A stretch of 5,420 bases of DNA from an uncultured Brevibacterium sp. (lineage in GTDB: Bacteria; Actinomycetota; Actinomycetes; Actinomycetales; Brevibacteriaceae). Numbering within the stretch: the stretch's first letter is position 1; the number at the start of each line of letters is the position of its first letter. Positions 1 through 5,420 of this stretch are shown here, piece by piece. The stretch covers positions 1 through 5,420 of the forward strand of contig CABTZC010000159.1 in NCBI GenBank assembly GCA_902489185.1, given 5' to 3'. The position numbers and the translations under genes were made by a program. The notes beneath the pieces were generated by a model, which was not told where the DNA came from, made no database searches, and worked only from the letters and a program-made list of their open reading frames with translations.

Positions 1-112
1 CCCCCCCCCCCCCTCCCGCGGGGTTTGCTTGTTTTTTGGTATAAAAGGGCGGGGGGGCCCCAAACAGTTCTGGGGGACCCCCCTGGGCGAGGGTCCGGGC
101 TGGGCGCGAGTT
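1..112. other. Low-complexity, probably error-rich contig end
   Basis: The stretch opens with 13 consecutive C and goes on with runs of G (51-57, 72-76), C (78-83) and T (31-36). No open frame here resembles a protein family, although confident rpiB coding sequence starts just inside it at 113. In related actinobacteria an Fpg/Nei-type DNA glycosylase gene often lies downstream of rpiB, and its 5' end would fall here. On the minus strand only a four-residue trace Glu-Leu-Phe-Gly (70-59) recalls that family, which is too little to call a gene. The best reading is poor-quality sequence at an assembly end. A genuine GC-rich hairpin is possible but less likely. Confidence 0.6.
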
Positions 113-580
113 TTAGACGCGCCCGGACGTTTCAAACTCGCTCATGATGCCGATGCGGCGCACGTGGCGTTCGTCGCTGGAGAATGGTGTGCGAATAAAC
201 GCGTCAACGATGCTGATCGCTTCGTCTTCGCTGTGCTGACGGGCACCAACGGAGACCAGCCATGCGTCGTTGTGTTCGCGGGCAAGTCGGGAAATTTCGG
301 GATTCCACGACAGCGCGCAGCGGGCACCTTTCACCTTGTTGGCAGCCATCTGTTCGCCGTTTCCGGATCCACCAATGACGACTCCCAACGAGTCCAGTCC
401 TTCTGCGCGATCCGACACAACACCTTGTGCGGCTGCAATGCAGAATGCTGGGTAGTCGTCGAGTGCGTCGTACTCATGGGCACCGTGGTCCACAACTTCG
501 TAACCGTTGTCTTCGAGGTGCTTCTTGAGTTTCTCTTTGAATTCGTATCCGGCGTGGTCAGTTCCAAGGTGGATTTTCAT
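113..580 (-). CDS. rpiB: Ribose-5-phosphate isomerase B (RpiB/LacAB family)
   Basis: This 155-residue cytosolic enzyme interconverts ribose 5-phosphate and ribulose 5-phosphate in the non-oxidative pentose phosphate pathway. Visible motifs are Asp8-His9-Ala-Gly-Tyr near the N-terminus, DDYPAF at 41-46, the phosphate/anion-hole loop GGSGNGEQ at 70-77, REHN at 101-104, and Arg114, Arg138 and Arg142, which align with substrate-binding arginines of the family. Glu76 sits at the catalytic-base position, as in M. tuberculosis RpiB (Glu75); E. coli-type enzymes use a cysteine instead. The start is the ATG at 580-578, because homology begins there and an AAGGGA ribosome binding site lies 5 bases upstream (591-586). 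The frame stays open 34 codons further upstream, but that part overlaps the preceding gene. The gene lies 19 bases downstream of the DsbA-like gene and is probably cotranscribed with it. The C-terminus (ending ETSGRV) looks a few residues short for the actinobacterial family, and the stop borders the doubtful sequence at 1-112, so the last residues deserve caution. Confidence 0.95.
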   Translation of the reverse strand: MKIHLGTDHAGYEFKEKLKKHLEDNGYEVVDHGAHEYDALDDYPAFCIAAAQGVVSDRAEGLDSLGVVIGGSGNGEQMAANKVKGARCALSWNPEISRLAREHNDAWLVSVGARQHSEDEAISIVDAFIRTPFSSDERHVRRIGIMSEFETSGRV

Positions 581-599
581 GGGTGTCCCTTCGTGTGTG

Positions 600-1205
600 T
601 TAGTCGAACTGTGGGCCAACGGTGCGGGTGCGCTTGATTTCGTAGAATCCGGGGGTGCTGGCCACCAGGAGTGTGCCATCATAGAGCTTTCCTGCGTCTT
701 CTCCCTTGGGGGCAGGTGAGACTACAGGGCCAAAGAACGCCACGTCGCCCACGGCGATCACGGGCGTACCCACATCTTCACCGACCAAGGAAATTCCCTC
801 GTTGTGCGATTCTCGCAGGGCGTCGTCGTAGGCGTCAGTGTGGGCCGCTTCCGCAAGCGTTTCTGGCAGACCCACCTCAGCAAGCGATTCCTTGATGACC
901 TGGTCAAAGTCTTTATTACCGCCGAGGTGGATGCGGGTTCCCATAGCGGTGTAGAGGTCTGCGATGACCGAGTTACCGTGGTCTTGGGCTGCCGCGATGA
1001 TGACGCGGACCGGGCCCCACGCCTTGTCCATGAGGTCGAGGTAATCCGGATCGAGGTCGCGTCCTTCGTTGAGGACGGACAGGCTCATCACGTGGAACTG
1101 GACGTCAACGTCGCGCACTTTTTCGACTTCCAGCGCCCACCGCGACGTCATCCATGCCCACGGGCATGTTGGGTCAAACCACAAGTGGAGGGTTTCTTTC
1201 GCCAT
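600..1205 (-). CDS. DsbA-fold mycothiol-dependent nitroreductase family (Rv2466c-like), monothiol
   Basis: This 201-residue cytoplasmic protein has a thioredoxin fold with an inserted helical domain and no signal peptide. It aligns in memory with M. tuberculosis Rv2466c (mycoredoxin-2 type, mycothiol-dependent reductase that activates nitro prodrugs) along its whole length: WFDPTCPW at 9-16, SRWALEVEKV (21-30), FHVMSLSVLNE (37-47), AWGPVRV (62-68), YTAMGTRIH (85-93), VGEDVGTP with the cis-Pro after Thr147 (Pro148), AFFGPV (156-161), and the C-terminal KRTRT...PQFD. The active site reads Cys14-Pro-Trp-Ala17, whereas Rv2466c has CPWC, so the resolving cysteine is absent and Cys14 is the only cysteine in the protein. 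A monothiol mechanism through mixed disulfides with mycothiol is therefore inferred. The start is the ATG at 1205-1203, with an AGGTG ribosome binding site (1217-1213) 7 bases upstream. It is the first gene of a minus-strand pair with rpiB and is divergent from pepN. The physiological substrate is unknown. Confidence 0.93.
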   Translation of the reverse strand: MAKETLHLWFDPTCPWAWMTSRWALEVEKVRDVDVQFHVMSLSVLNEGRDLDPDYLDLMDKAWGPVRVIIAAAQDHGNSVIADLYTAMGTRIHLGGNKDFDQVIKESLAEVGLPETLAEAAHTDAYDDALRESHNEGISLVGEDVGTPVIAVGDVAFFGPVVSPAPKGEDAGKLYDGTLLVASTPGFYEIKRTRTVGPQFD

Positions 1206-1224
1206 TCTGCATCACCTTTCGCGT

Positions 1225-1254
1225 ATGAGAAGTTCGCGTTAAAAACTGTGTCAG
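1225..1254 (-). promoter_or_regulatory. Weak candidate promoter of the DsbA-like/rpiB pair
   Basis: Read on the minus strand, CTGACA (1254-1249) matches five of six bases of the -35 consensus. It is followed after 18 bases by TCTCAT (1230-1225), which matches the -10 consensus only in part and lacks the important A at its second position. The placement, 20 bases before the start codon, suits a promoter for the pair, but the poor -10 makes this tentative. Confidence 0.25.
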
Positions 1255-1264
1255 TCCCCCGTGA

Positions 1265-1293
1265 TTGAATGGGAGAAAATGCTTTTCTAACGT
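1265..1293 (+). promoter_or_regulatory. Candidate pepN promoter (-35 TTGAAT, 17-base spacer, -10 TAACGT)
   Basis: TTGAAT (1265-1270) matches four of six bases of the -35 consensus, and TAACGT (1288-1293) fits the actinobacterial TANNNT -10 pattern, with an ideal 17-base spacer. It is the only TANNNT hexamer I find on this strand of the intergenic region. Transcription would begin near 1299-1302, only a few bases before the GTG start at 1305, giving a nearly leaderless message. That conflicts with use of the ribosome binding site at 1295-1300, so either the promoter or that site may not act as drawn. Confidence 0.4.
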
Positions 1294-1300
1294 TAGGAAA
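1283..1300. repeat. 18-base near-perfect palindrome in the divergent intergenic region (candidate operator)
   Basis: The core CTAACGTTAG (1287-1296) is a perfect 10-base palindrome. Extending to TTT at 1283-1285 and AAA at 1298-1300 gives an 18-base inverted repeat with one mismatched pair (T1286/G1297). It covers the candidate pepN -10 hexamer and the pepN ribosome binding site, a place where a dimeric repressor could block pepN. In RNA the same bases could form a weak seven-pair hairpin (UUUUCUA with UAGGAAA, loop ACGU) that masks the ribosome binding site. Neither role is shown by the sequence alone. Confidence 0.5.
1295..1300 (+). promoter_or_regulatory. Ribosome binding site that sets the pepN GTG start
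   Basis: AGGAAA lies six bases (counted from AGGA) before the GTG at 1305. The in-frame ATG upstream at 1269 has no comparable site: the bases before it read GTGATTGA. This favours GTG as the start and removes 12 non-conserved residues from the longer reading. Confidence 0.65.
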
Positions 1301-1304
1301 CTTC

Positions 1305-3920
1305 GTGTCTCAACTTAACCTCACTCGTGACGACGCTCGCACGCGTGCGCAGCTGATCGACGTTGACTCCTATGACATCACTCTAGTTCTTGATGGCCAT
1401 GGTGACACGTTTCGATCCATCACAACTGTGAGGTTTTCTGCTCAAGAGGGCGCAGAATCATTCATCGACGCAATTACTGACACCGTGACATCGGTGGTTC
1501 TCAACGGTGAGGAACTTGATGTCACGCAGGTAGTTACTGAAGGCCGCATTACACTCCCGAACTTGGCAAAGGACAACGTCCTCACCGTAGACGCCGCGTT
1601 CTTTTACATGAATACCGGTGAAGGTCTCCACCGGTTTATCGACCCCGTTGACAATGAAACGTACCTGTACTCTCAGTTTGAGGTACCGGACTCCCGTCGC
1701 GTTTTCCCTGTTTTTGAACAGCCTGACATGAAGGCCACATTCGCGTTCAACGTCATTGCCCCCAAACATTGGGAAGTTTTCTCAAACTCACCCACGCCGC
1801 GTCCGCACGACCTCGGCGAGTTCGCAGATCTCGCAGAGTCCCAAGAGTCAGCGATCTGGCAGTTTGCCCCCACTCCCCCAATTTCGAGCTACATCACCGC
1901 AATTGTCGCCGGTCCGTATGCAGGTGTACGTGACTCCCTTGTCAGCAGTGACGGCGAAACTGTGCCTTTGGGAGTGTTCTGTCGCGCGTCGTTGGCTTCG
2001 CACTTAGATGCTGACAACATCATTGAAACGACAAAGGCTGGGTTTGCTTTTTTCGAAAAGCATTTCCAAACGCCGTACCCGTTTGAAAAGTACGACCAGA
2101 TTTTCGTTCCAGAGTTCAACGCTGGAGCCATGGAAAACGCCGGATGCGTAACCTTTGTCGAATCTTATGTTTTCCGGTCGCGCGCAACGGAAGCAACGGT
2201 GGAACGCCGCGACGTGACGATTCTTCACGAACTGGCACACATGTGGTTCGGTGACCTAGTGACCATGAAATGGTGGAACGACCTGTGGCTGAACGAATCG
2301 TTCGCTGAGTTCATGTCCACGCTGGCAACGGCTGAAGCAACCCGCTTTAGCGATGCCTGGACCACTTTCGCCACTCTGGAAAAAGCATGGGCGTACCGAC
2401 AAGACCAGCTTCCGAGTACGCACCCCATCGAAGCGGACATTGCAGACCTTCACGATGTTGAAGTGAACTTTGACGGCATCACCTACGCGAAGGGTGCTTC
2501 TGTCCTCAAACAGTTGGTTGCGTACGTGGGGCGCGAAAACTTCTTCACCGGCCTGAAGGCCTATTTCGACACCCATGCGTGGAAGAACACTGAACTTCGC
2601 GATCTTTTGGTTGAGCTTGAAAAAGCATCGGGACGTGACCTCGACGAATGGGTGCGCGTGTGGTTGCAAGAGTCAGGTGTCAACCTCCTCAAGCCTGAAT
2701 TGAAGGTTTCAGGCGGGATTCTCACTAAGCTTCTGATCCACCAGGAACCGTGGGTGATTGAAGGCCAGCCCACACCGTCCTTGCGTCCACACCGTTTGGC
2801 TGTAGGTTTGTACTCCTTACAAGGTGACAAGCTTGTCCGCACGGAACTCATACACCTTGACGTCGCCCAGTCAGTGACATCTGTTCCACTGCCACCTGAC
2901 ACTCCTCAACCGGATCTTGTTTTGGTCAATGACACCGACCTCACGTACGCCAAGATTCGTTTCGACGACGCAAGCCTGGAAACTGCGCTTGCTCACTTGT
3001 CGGGCATTGATGACTCACTGGCCCAGCTCTTGGTTCTTTCAACTGTGTGGGACATGGTGCGTGATGCTGAACTTCCACTCGAGAAGTACATCGAACTGCT
3101 CGAAGCAAATATTGACGCAGTTAAGCACTCGACCGGGCTGACCGTTCAAATCCGTCAGCTTTCAACCGCAGTTGAGAGCTACACGTCACCCCAAAACCGT
3201 GCCGAGCTTTCTGCCCGCGTTGCCGACTTCATGTGGGAAGCCACTCTCCGATCCCCGGCAAACAGTGACCAGCAGTTCCAACTGTTCAAAGCCTTTGTCA
3301 GCCACGCGACTACCCCCGAACAGCTTGATCGCCTTGAGGGCCTTCGCACCGGCCACATTACTGCACCTGATGGCATCACGATTGACAAGGACCTCGCATG
3401 GGGCATCGTGTCGTACTTGGCCCTCCACGATCGAATCAGCGATCAAGACATCGACGCACTCATGAACGAGGACAACACCGCCTCCGGTATCCGGTTCGCT
3501 CACGTAGCACGCAGCGCACGCTGTACCACTAATAGTAAGAAGCGCGCTTACGATCTAGCGACCGGTGACACGTCGCTCCCGAACGCCGTCATCGCTGCCG
3601 TGGCACGTGGCTTCTCCATGGGTATTGAACAGGCTGATGGAACACTCGTTGACAGCGGTGACGAACGCAGTTTCGCTGACCTCTTCTACGCACACGTTGA
3701 AAACTGGTGGAACACCCGCACGCTCGAAATCGCCCAGACACTCACACTCCGTTTACACCCGCCAGCATCCCGCGAGACCGCGTCACGCACTCGCGAATGG
3801 CTGGAGTCTCACCCTCACGCGCACAAGGGCGCACGGCGCATCATGCGCGAGCTTCTCGATACCACTGAACGTGCGATCAGAGTTCGGGAGACCTCCCAGA
3901 CACACTCGAGTAATACCTGA
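1305..3920 (+). CDS. pepN: Aminopeptidase N, M1 family zinc metallopeptidase
   Basis: This 871-residue cytosolic exopeptidase removes N-terminal amino acids from peptides in intracellular protein turnover. Numbered from the GTG start, it has an N-terminal beta domain (about 1-220, with NTGEGLHRF and DPVDNE...YLYSQFE near 103-126), then the thermolysin-like catalytic domain with the exopeptidase motif GAMEN (274-278), the zinc site HELAH (308-312) and the third zinc ligand Glu331 in NESFAEF, 18 residues after the second histidine. Tyr394 (TYAKG) is the expected transition-state tyrosine. A small beta domain follows (about 440-525), then an ERAP1-like helical C-terminal domain from about 537 (LVNDTDLTYAKI) to the end. 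All catalytic residues are present and the length fits actinobacterial PepN. The GTG start is chosen because M. tuberculosis PepN begins just before the matching NLTRD block and because of the site at 1295-1300; an ATG at 1269 would add 12 residues. There is no signal peptide. The gene diverges from the DsbA-like gene and is followed after 23 bases by the channel gene. Confidence 0.97.
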   Translation: MSQLNLTRDDARTRAQLIDVDSYDITLVLDGHGDTFRSITTVRFSAQEGAESFIDAITDTVTSVVLNGEELDVTQVVTEGRITLPNLAKDNVLTVDAAFFYMNTGEGLHRFIDPVDNETYLYSQFEVPDSRRVFPVFEQPDMKATFAFNVIAPKHWEVFSNSPTPRPHDLGEFADLAESQESAIWQFAPTPPISSYITAIVAGPYAGVRDSLVSSDGETVPLGVFCRASLASHLDADNIIETTKAGFAFFEKHFQTPYPFEKYDQIFVPEFNAGAMENAGCVTFVESYVFRSRATEATVERRDVTILHELAHMWFGDLVTMKWWNDLWLNESFAEFMSTLATAEATRFSDAWTTFATLEKAWAYRQDQLPSTHPIEADIADLHDVEVNFDGITYAKGASVLKQLVAYVGRENFFTGLKAYFDTHAWKNTELRDLLVELEKASGRDLDEWVRVWLQESGVNLLKPELKVSGGILTKLLIHQEPWVIEGQPTPSLRPHRLAVGLYSLQGDKLVRTELIHLDVAQSVTSVPLPPDTPQPDLVLVNDTDLTYAKIRFDDASLETALAHLSGIDDSLAQLLVLSTVWDMVRDAELPLEKYIELLEANIDAVKHSTGLTVQIRQLSTAVESYTSPQNRAELSARVADFMWEATLRSPANSDQQFQLFKAFVSHATTPEQLDRLEGLRTGHITAPDGITIDKDLAWGIVSYLALHDRISDQDIDALMNEDNTASGIRFAHVARSARCTTNSKKRAYDLATGDTSLPNAVIAAVARGFSMGIEQADGTLVDSGDERSFADLFYAHVENWWNTRTLEIAQTLTLRLHPPASRETASRTREWLESHPHAHKGARRIMRELLDTTERAIRVRETSQTHSSNT

Positions 3921-3943
3921 GTGAAAATCCAGGATCACTGTCT

Positions 3944-4987
3944 ATGGTTGGACAACGTATGAGTTACTCAATAGTCGCTTCAACATCCCAGCCCACTCCC
4001 ATTTCTGAAACGGTGGAACGTGCCGCCGAAGGTGTCGATAAGTGGTGGACGTTCTTGATCGGAGCGCCTCTCCGCATTGCAATTCTGGTTGTGATGGCGA
4101 TCCTAGTGACGTTTCTGGTTCGTCTTCTCATCCGGAAATTTGCCCGCAAAATCGCAGAAGGTACCACGGCTGTTTCTTCGCGTCGTTTCGGAGGAGACGC
4201 GCGTGATCGGGTAATTAAAACGGATGCAGCATCTGTTGAGCGTCGCGCACAACGCGCTCAAACAGTTGGGTCGCTCCTGTCCTCAATTGCTGCCGTTATC
4301 ATCTTCGTCATCATGGCCCTGATGATTATGCAGGAATTGGGATACAACCCCGCACCCATTCTGGCGTCTGCAGGTGTCGCAGGTGTTGCTATTGGCTTCG
4401 GAGCACAGTCTTTGGTACGCGATTACTTATCCGGTTTCTTTATCGTTGCTGAAGACCAGTATGGGATCGGCGACACCGTTGACCTAGGCGAGGCCGTAGG
4501 AACTGTCGAAGACGTGGGGCTGCGCACCACGAAAGTGCGTGGCATCGACGGAACACTCTGGCACGTTCCTAACGGCGAGATTCTGCGCGTCGGTAACCAA
4601 TCGCAAGGATGGGCACGCGCCGTTATGGACCTTCCAGTCCCCTACGACGCCGATCAAAAAGTGGTCGACGCAGCTATCCAGGCAGCAGTCGAATCGATGC
4701 GCACCAAACCTGACTTAGCACCGTCGATTCTGGAAGAACCAGAGATCTGGGGTGTTCAGGAAATCAGCGGAAACGCCGTCACGATCCGTACCGTCATTAA
4801 AACTAAGCCCAACGAACAGTGGGGTGTAGCACGCGCGTTTCGAGCAGAGATCCAGCGCGAACTGCGCAAACGTGGAATCACCATCGCGATTCCAGCACAG
4901 TCGCTCATAGGAACCATGCCAGGACCTCAGACCAGCACAGCTACAACCACCTCGGACAACGCCGAAAACAAGGACAGTGACTCATGA
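3944..4987 (+). CDS. MscS-family small-conductance mechanosensitive ion channel
   Basis: This 347-residue inner-membrane protein should open under membrane tension and release solutes during hypo-osmotic shock. Hydrophobic segments lie at about 36-63 (TM1), 108-130 (TM2) and 136-168 (TM3). TM3 has the small-residue pore pattern AGVAGVAIGFGAQSLVRDYLSG, the clearest family signature. The cytoplasmic beta domain follows (about 172-220, with GDTVDLGEAVGTVEDVGLRTT and HVPNGEI), then the alpha/beta domain to about 320 and a polar Thr/Ser/Asp-rich tail (about 325-347). A basic, charged linker (64-106) separates TM1 and TM2. The ATG at 3944 has AGGAT (3931-3935) upstream, with nine bases between AGGA and the start; a second ATG at 3959, preceded by TTGGA (3948-3952), would drop five residues and cannot be excluded. 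The 23-base gap to pepN contains no terminator, and the stop overlaps the glbO start, so the gene is likely part of a pepN-channel-glbO operon. Family assignment is firm; conductance and ion preference are unknown. Confidence 0.94.
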   Translation: MVGQRMSYSIVASTSQPTPISETVERAAEGVDKWWTFLIGAPLRIAILVVMAILVTFLVRLLIRKFARKIAEGTTAVSSRRFGGDARDRVIKTDAASVERRAQRAQTVGSLLSSIAAVIIFVIMALMIMQELGYNPAPILASAGVAGVAIGFGAQSLVRDYLSGFFIVAEDQYGIGDTVDLGEAVGTVEDVGLRTTKVRGIDGTLWHVPNGEILRVGNQSQGWARAVMDLPVPYDADQKVVDAAIQAAVESMRTKPDLAPSILEEPEIWGVQEISGNAVTIRTVIKTKPNEQWGVARAFRAEIQRELRKRGITIAIPAQSLIGTMPGPQTSTATTTSDNAENKDSDS

Positions 4988-5420
4988 CCACACCGCAACG
5001 ACCCGACAGCGTCTTCGCCGCTGTGGGTGGACACGCCACGTTCACCACGCTTGTCGACGCCTTTTACGCATCAGTCGCTGAGGACGAATTCCTCATCAGC
5101 ATGTACCCCGAAGGACATGAACTCGATGGCGCGAAGCACCGGCTTCAGACGTTCCTCGAGCAGTACTTCGGTGGCCCCACCACGTATCAGGAAGAGCGCG
5201 GTCACCCACGTTTACGCATGCGCCACAACCCGTACCCGGTTGATTCAAAAGCCAAAGACCACTGGCTCCACCACATGCGCAAGGCACTGGACACGGTCAA
5301 ACTTCCGCCCATGTACGACCAGCTCATGTGGGACTACTTTGAACGCGCAGCCACGGCCATGATCAATACGCCCGATCCTCTGCACGGACGCACCCGCCTC
5401 GACATCAGGGCCAGCGCGTC
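4984..5420 (+). CDS. glbO: Group II truncated haemoglobin (GlbO/trHbO), 3' end beyond window
   Basis: This frame is open from the ATG at 4984 to the window edge (145 full codons, no stop). It encodes a 2-on-2 globin of the trHbO group, heme proteins linked to oxygen, NO and peroxide chemistry. Recognisable blocks are VFAAVGG (10-16), FYASVAEDE (27-35), FLEQYFGGP (57-65) and RGHPRLRMRH (72-81). Compared with M. tuberculosis GlbO, the proximal heme ligand is His81 and the distal-pocket residues are Tyr28 (B10), Tyr41 (CD1), Ala50 (E7), Leu54 (E11) and Trp94 (G8), all conserved. About 16 residues follow the point near INTP (128-131) where the M. tuberculosis protein ends (128 residues), so the visible sequence already carries a C-terminal extension. 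The start overlaps the channel gene stop as ATGA, and AAGGA (4970-4974) lies nine bases upstream, which indicates translational coupling. Confidence 0.95.
   Translation, partial: MTTPQRPDSVFAAVGGHATFTTLVDAFYASVAEDEFLISMYPEGHELDGAKHRLQTFLEQYFGGPTTYQEERGHPRLRMRHNPYPVDSKAKDHWLHHMRKALDTVKLPPMYDQLMWDYFERAATAMINTPDPLHGRTRLDIRASA

Noticed and set aside
52..83. G/C hairpin followed on the minus strand by TTTTAT, as a rho-independent terminator for rpiB
   Set aside because: It lies in the homopolymer-rich edge where base calls are doubtful, the T run is short and offset from the stem by several bases, and the arms may be sequencing artefacts.
29..637. 202-codon plus-strand open frame across the rpiB region
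   Set aside because: It is antisense to rpiB, whose family motifs are unambiguous, and its own translation resembles no known domain and begins in doubtful sequence.
581..682. 34-residue N-terminal extension of RpiB
   Set aside because: It overlaps the end of the DsbA-like gene in another frame, has no family similarity, and the ATG at 580 has a well-placed ribosome binding site.
804..1268. 154-codon plus-strand frame opposite the DsbA-like gene
   Set aside because: It is the complement of a well-conserved gene; codon periodicity of the real gene keeps this frame open and the translation lacks recognisable features.
1614..1635. Inverted repeat ACCGGTG/CACCGGT with an 8-base loop inside pepN
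   Set aside because: It encodes the conserved NTGEGLHRF stretch of M1 aminopeptidases, so the protein constraint explains it without a regulatory role.
2256..2669. 137-codon minus-strand frame inside pepN
   Set aside because: It is an antisense shadow of the catalytic domain, with no start signal or recognisable protein features.
3943..3948. TATGGT as a -10 element for a separate channel-gene promoter
   Set aside because: It fits TANNNT, but no -35-like hexamer lies 16-18 bases upstream, and it overlaps the preferred ATG at 3944.
5027..5362. 111-codon plus-strand frame at the right end
   Set aside because: It is an alternative frame within glbO, whose globin motifs and heme-ligand histidine are clear in the frame starting at 4984.

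Overview
The window looks like an actinobacterial (Actinomycetia) chromosome fragment of moderate GC content, by eye in the mid-50s percent. Three things point there. The DsbA-fold protein belongs to the mycothiol-dependent nitroreductase family typified by M. tuberculosis Rv2466c. The ribose-5-phosphate isomerase B has a glutamate, not a cysteine, at the catalytic-base position. The gene order rpiB - DsbA-like (minus strand), then pepN ... glbO (plus strand), matches my memory of the M. tuberculosis Rv2465c-Rv2470 neighbourhood. I cannot name the genus.

Layout. Positions 1-112 are G/C homopolymer-rich with no readable gene and look like an error-prone contig end. Two minus-strand genes follow with a 19-base gap: rpiB (113-580) and the Rv2466c-like thioredoxin-fold protein (600-1205). 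A 99-base divergent intergenic region (1206-1304) holds the control signals, including a near-perfect 18-base palindrome and a plausible promoter. The plus strand then carries pepN (1305-3920, aminopeptidase N), an MscS-type mechanosensitive channel gene (3944-4987, 23-base gap) and glbO (4984 onward), a group II truncated haemoglobin that overlaps the channel gene by ATGA and runs off the right edge.

The genes are housekeeping or stress-adaptation functions: pentose phosphate interconversion, mycothiol-linked redox chemistry, peptide turnover, osmotic release and oxygen/NO/peroxide handling. The minus pair and the plus trio look like two divergent operons. I see no mobile element, CRISPR array, RNA gene or clearly new system. 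The points most worth a second look are the monothiol CPWA active site of the Rv2466c homologue, the palindrome over the pepN promoter and ribosome binding site, the GTG start assigned to pepN, the mscS-glbO coupling, and the doubtful left edge.
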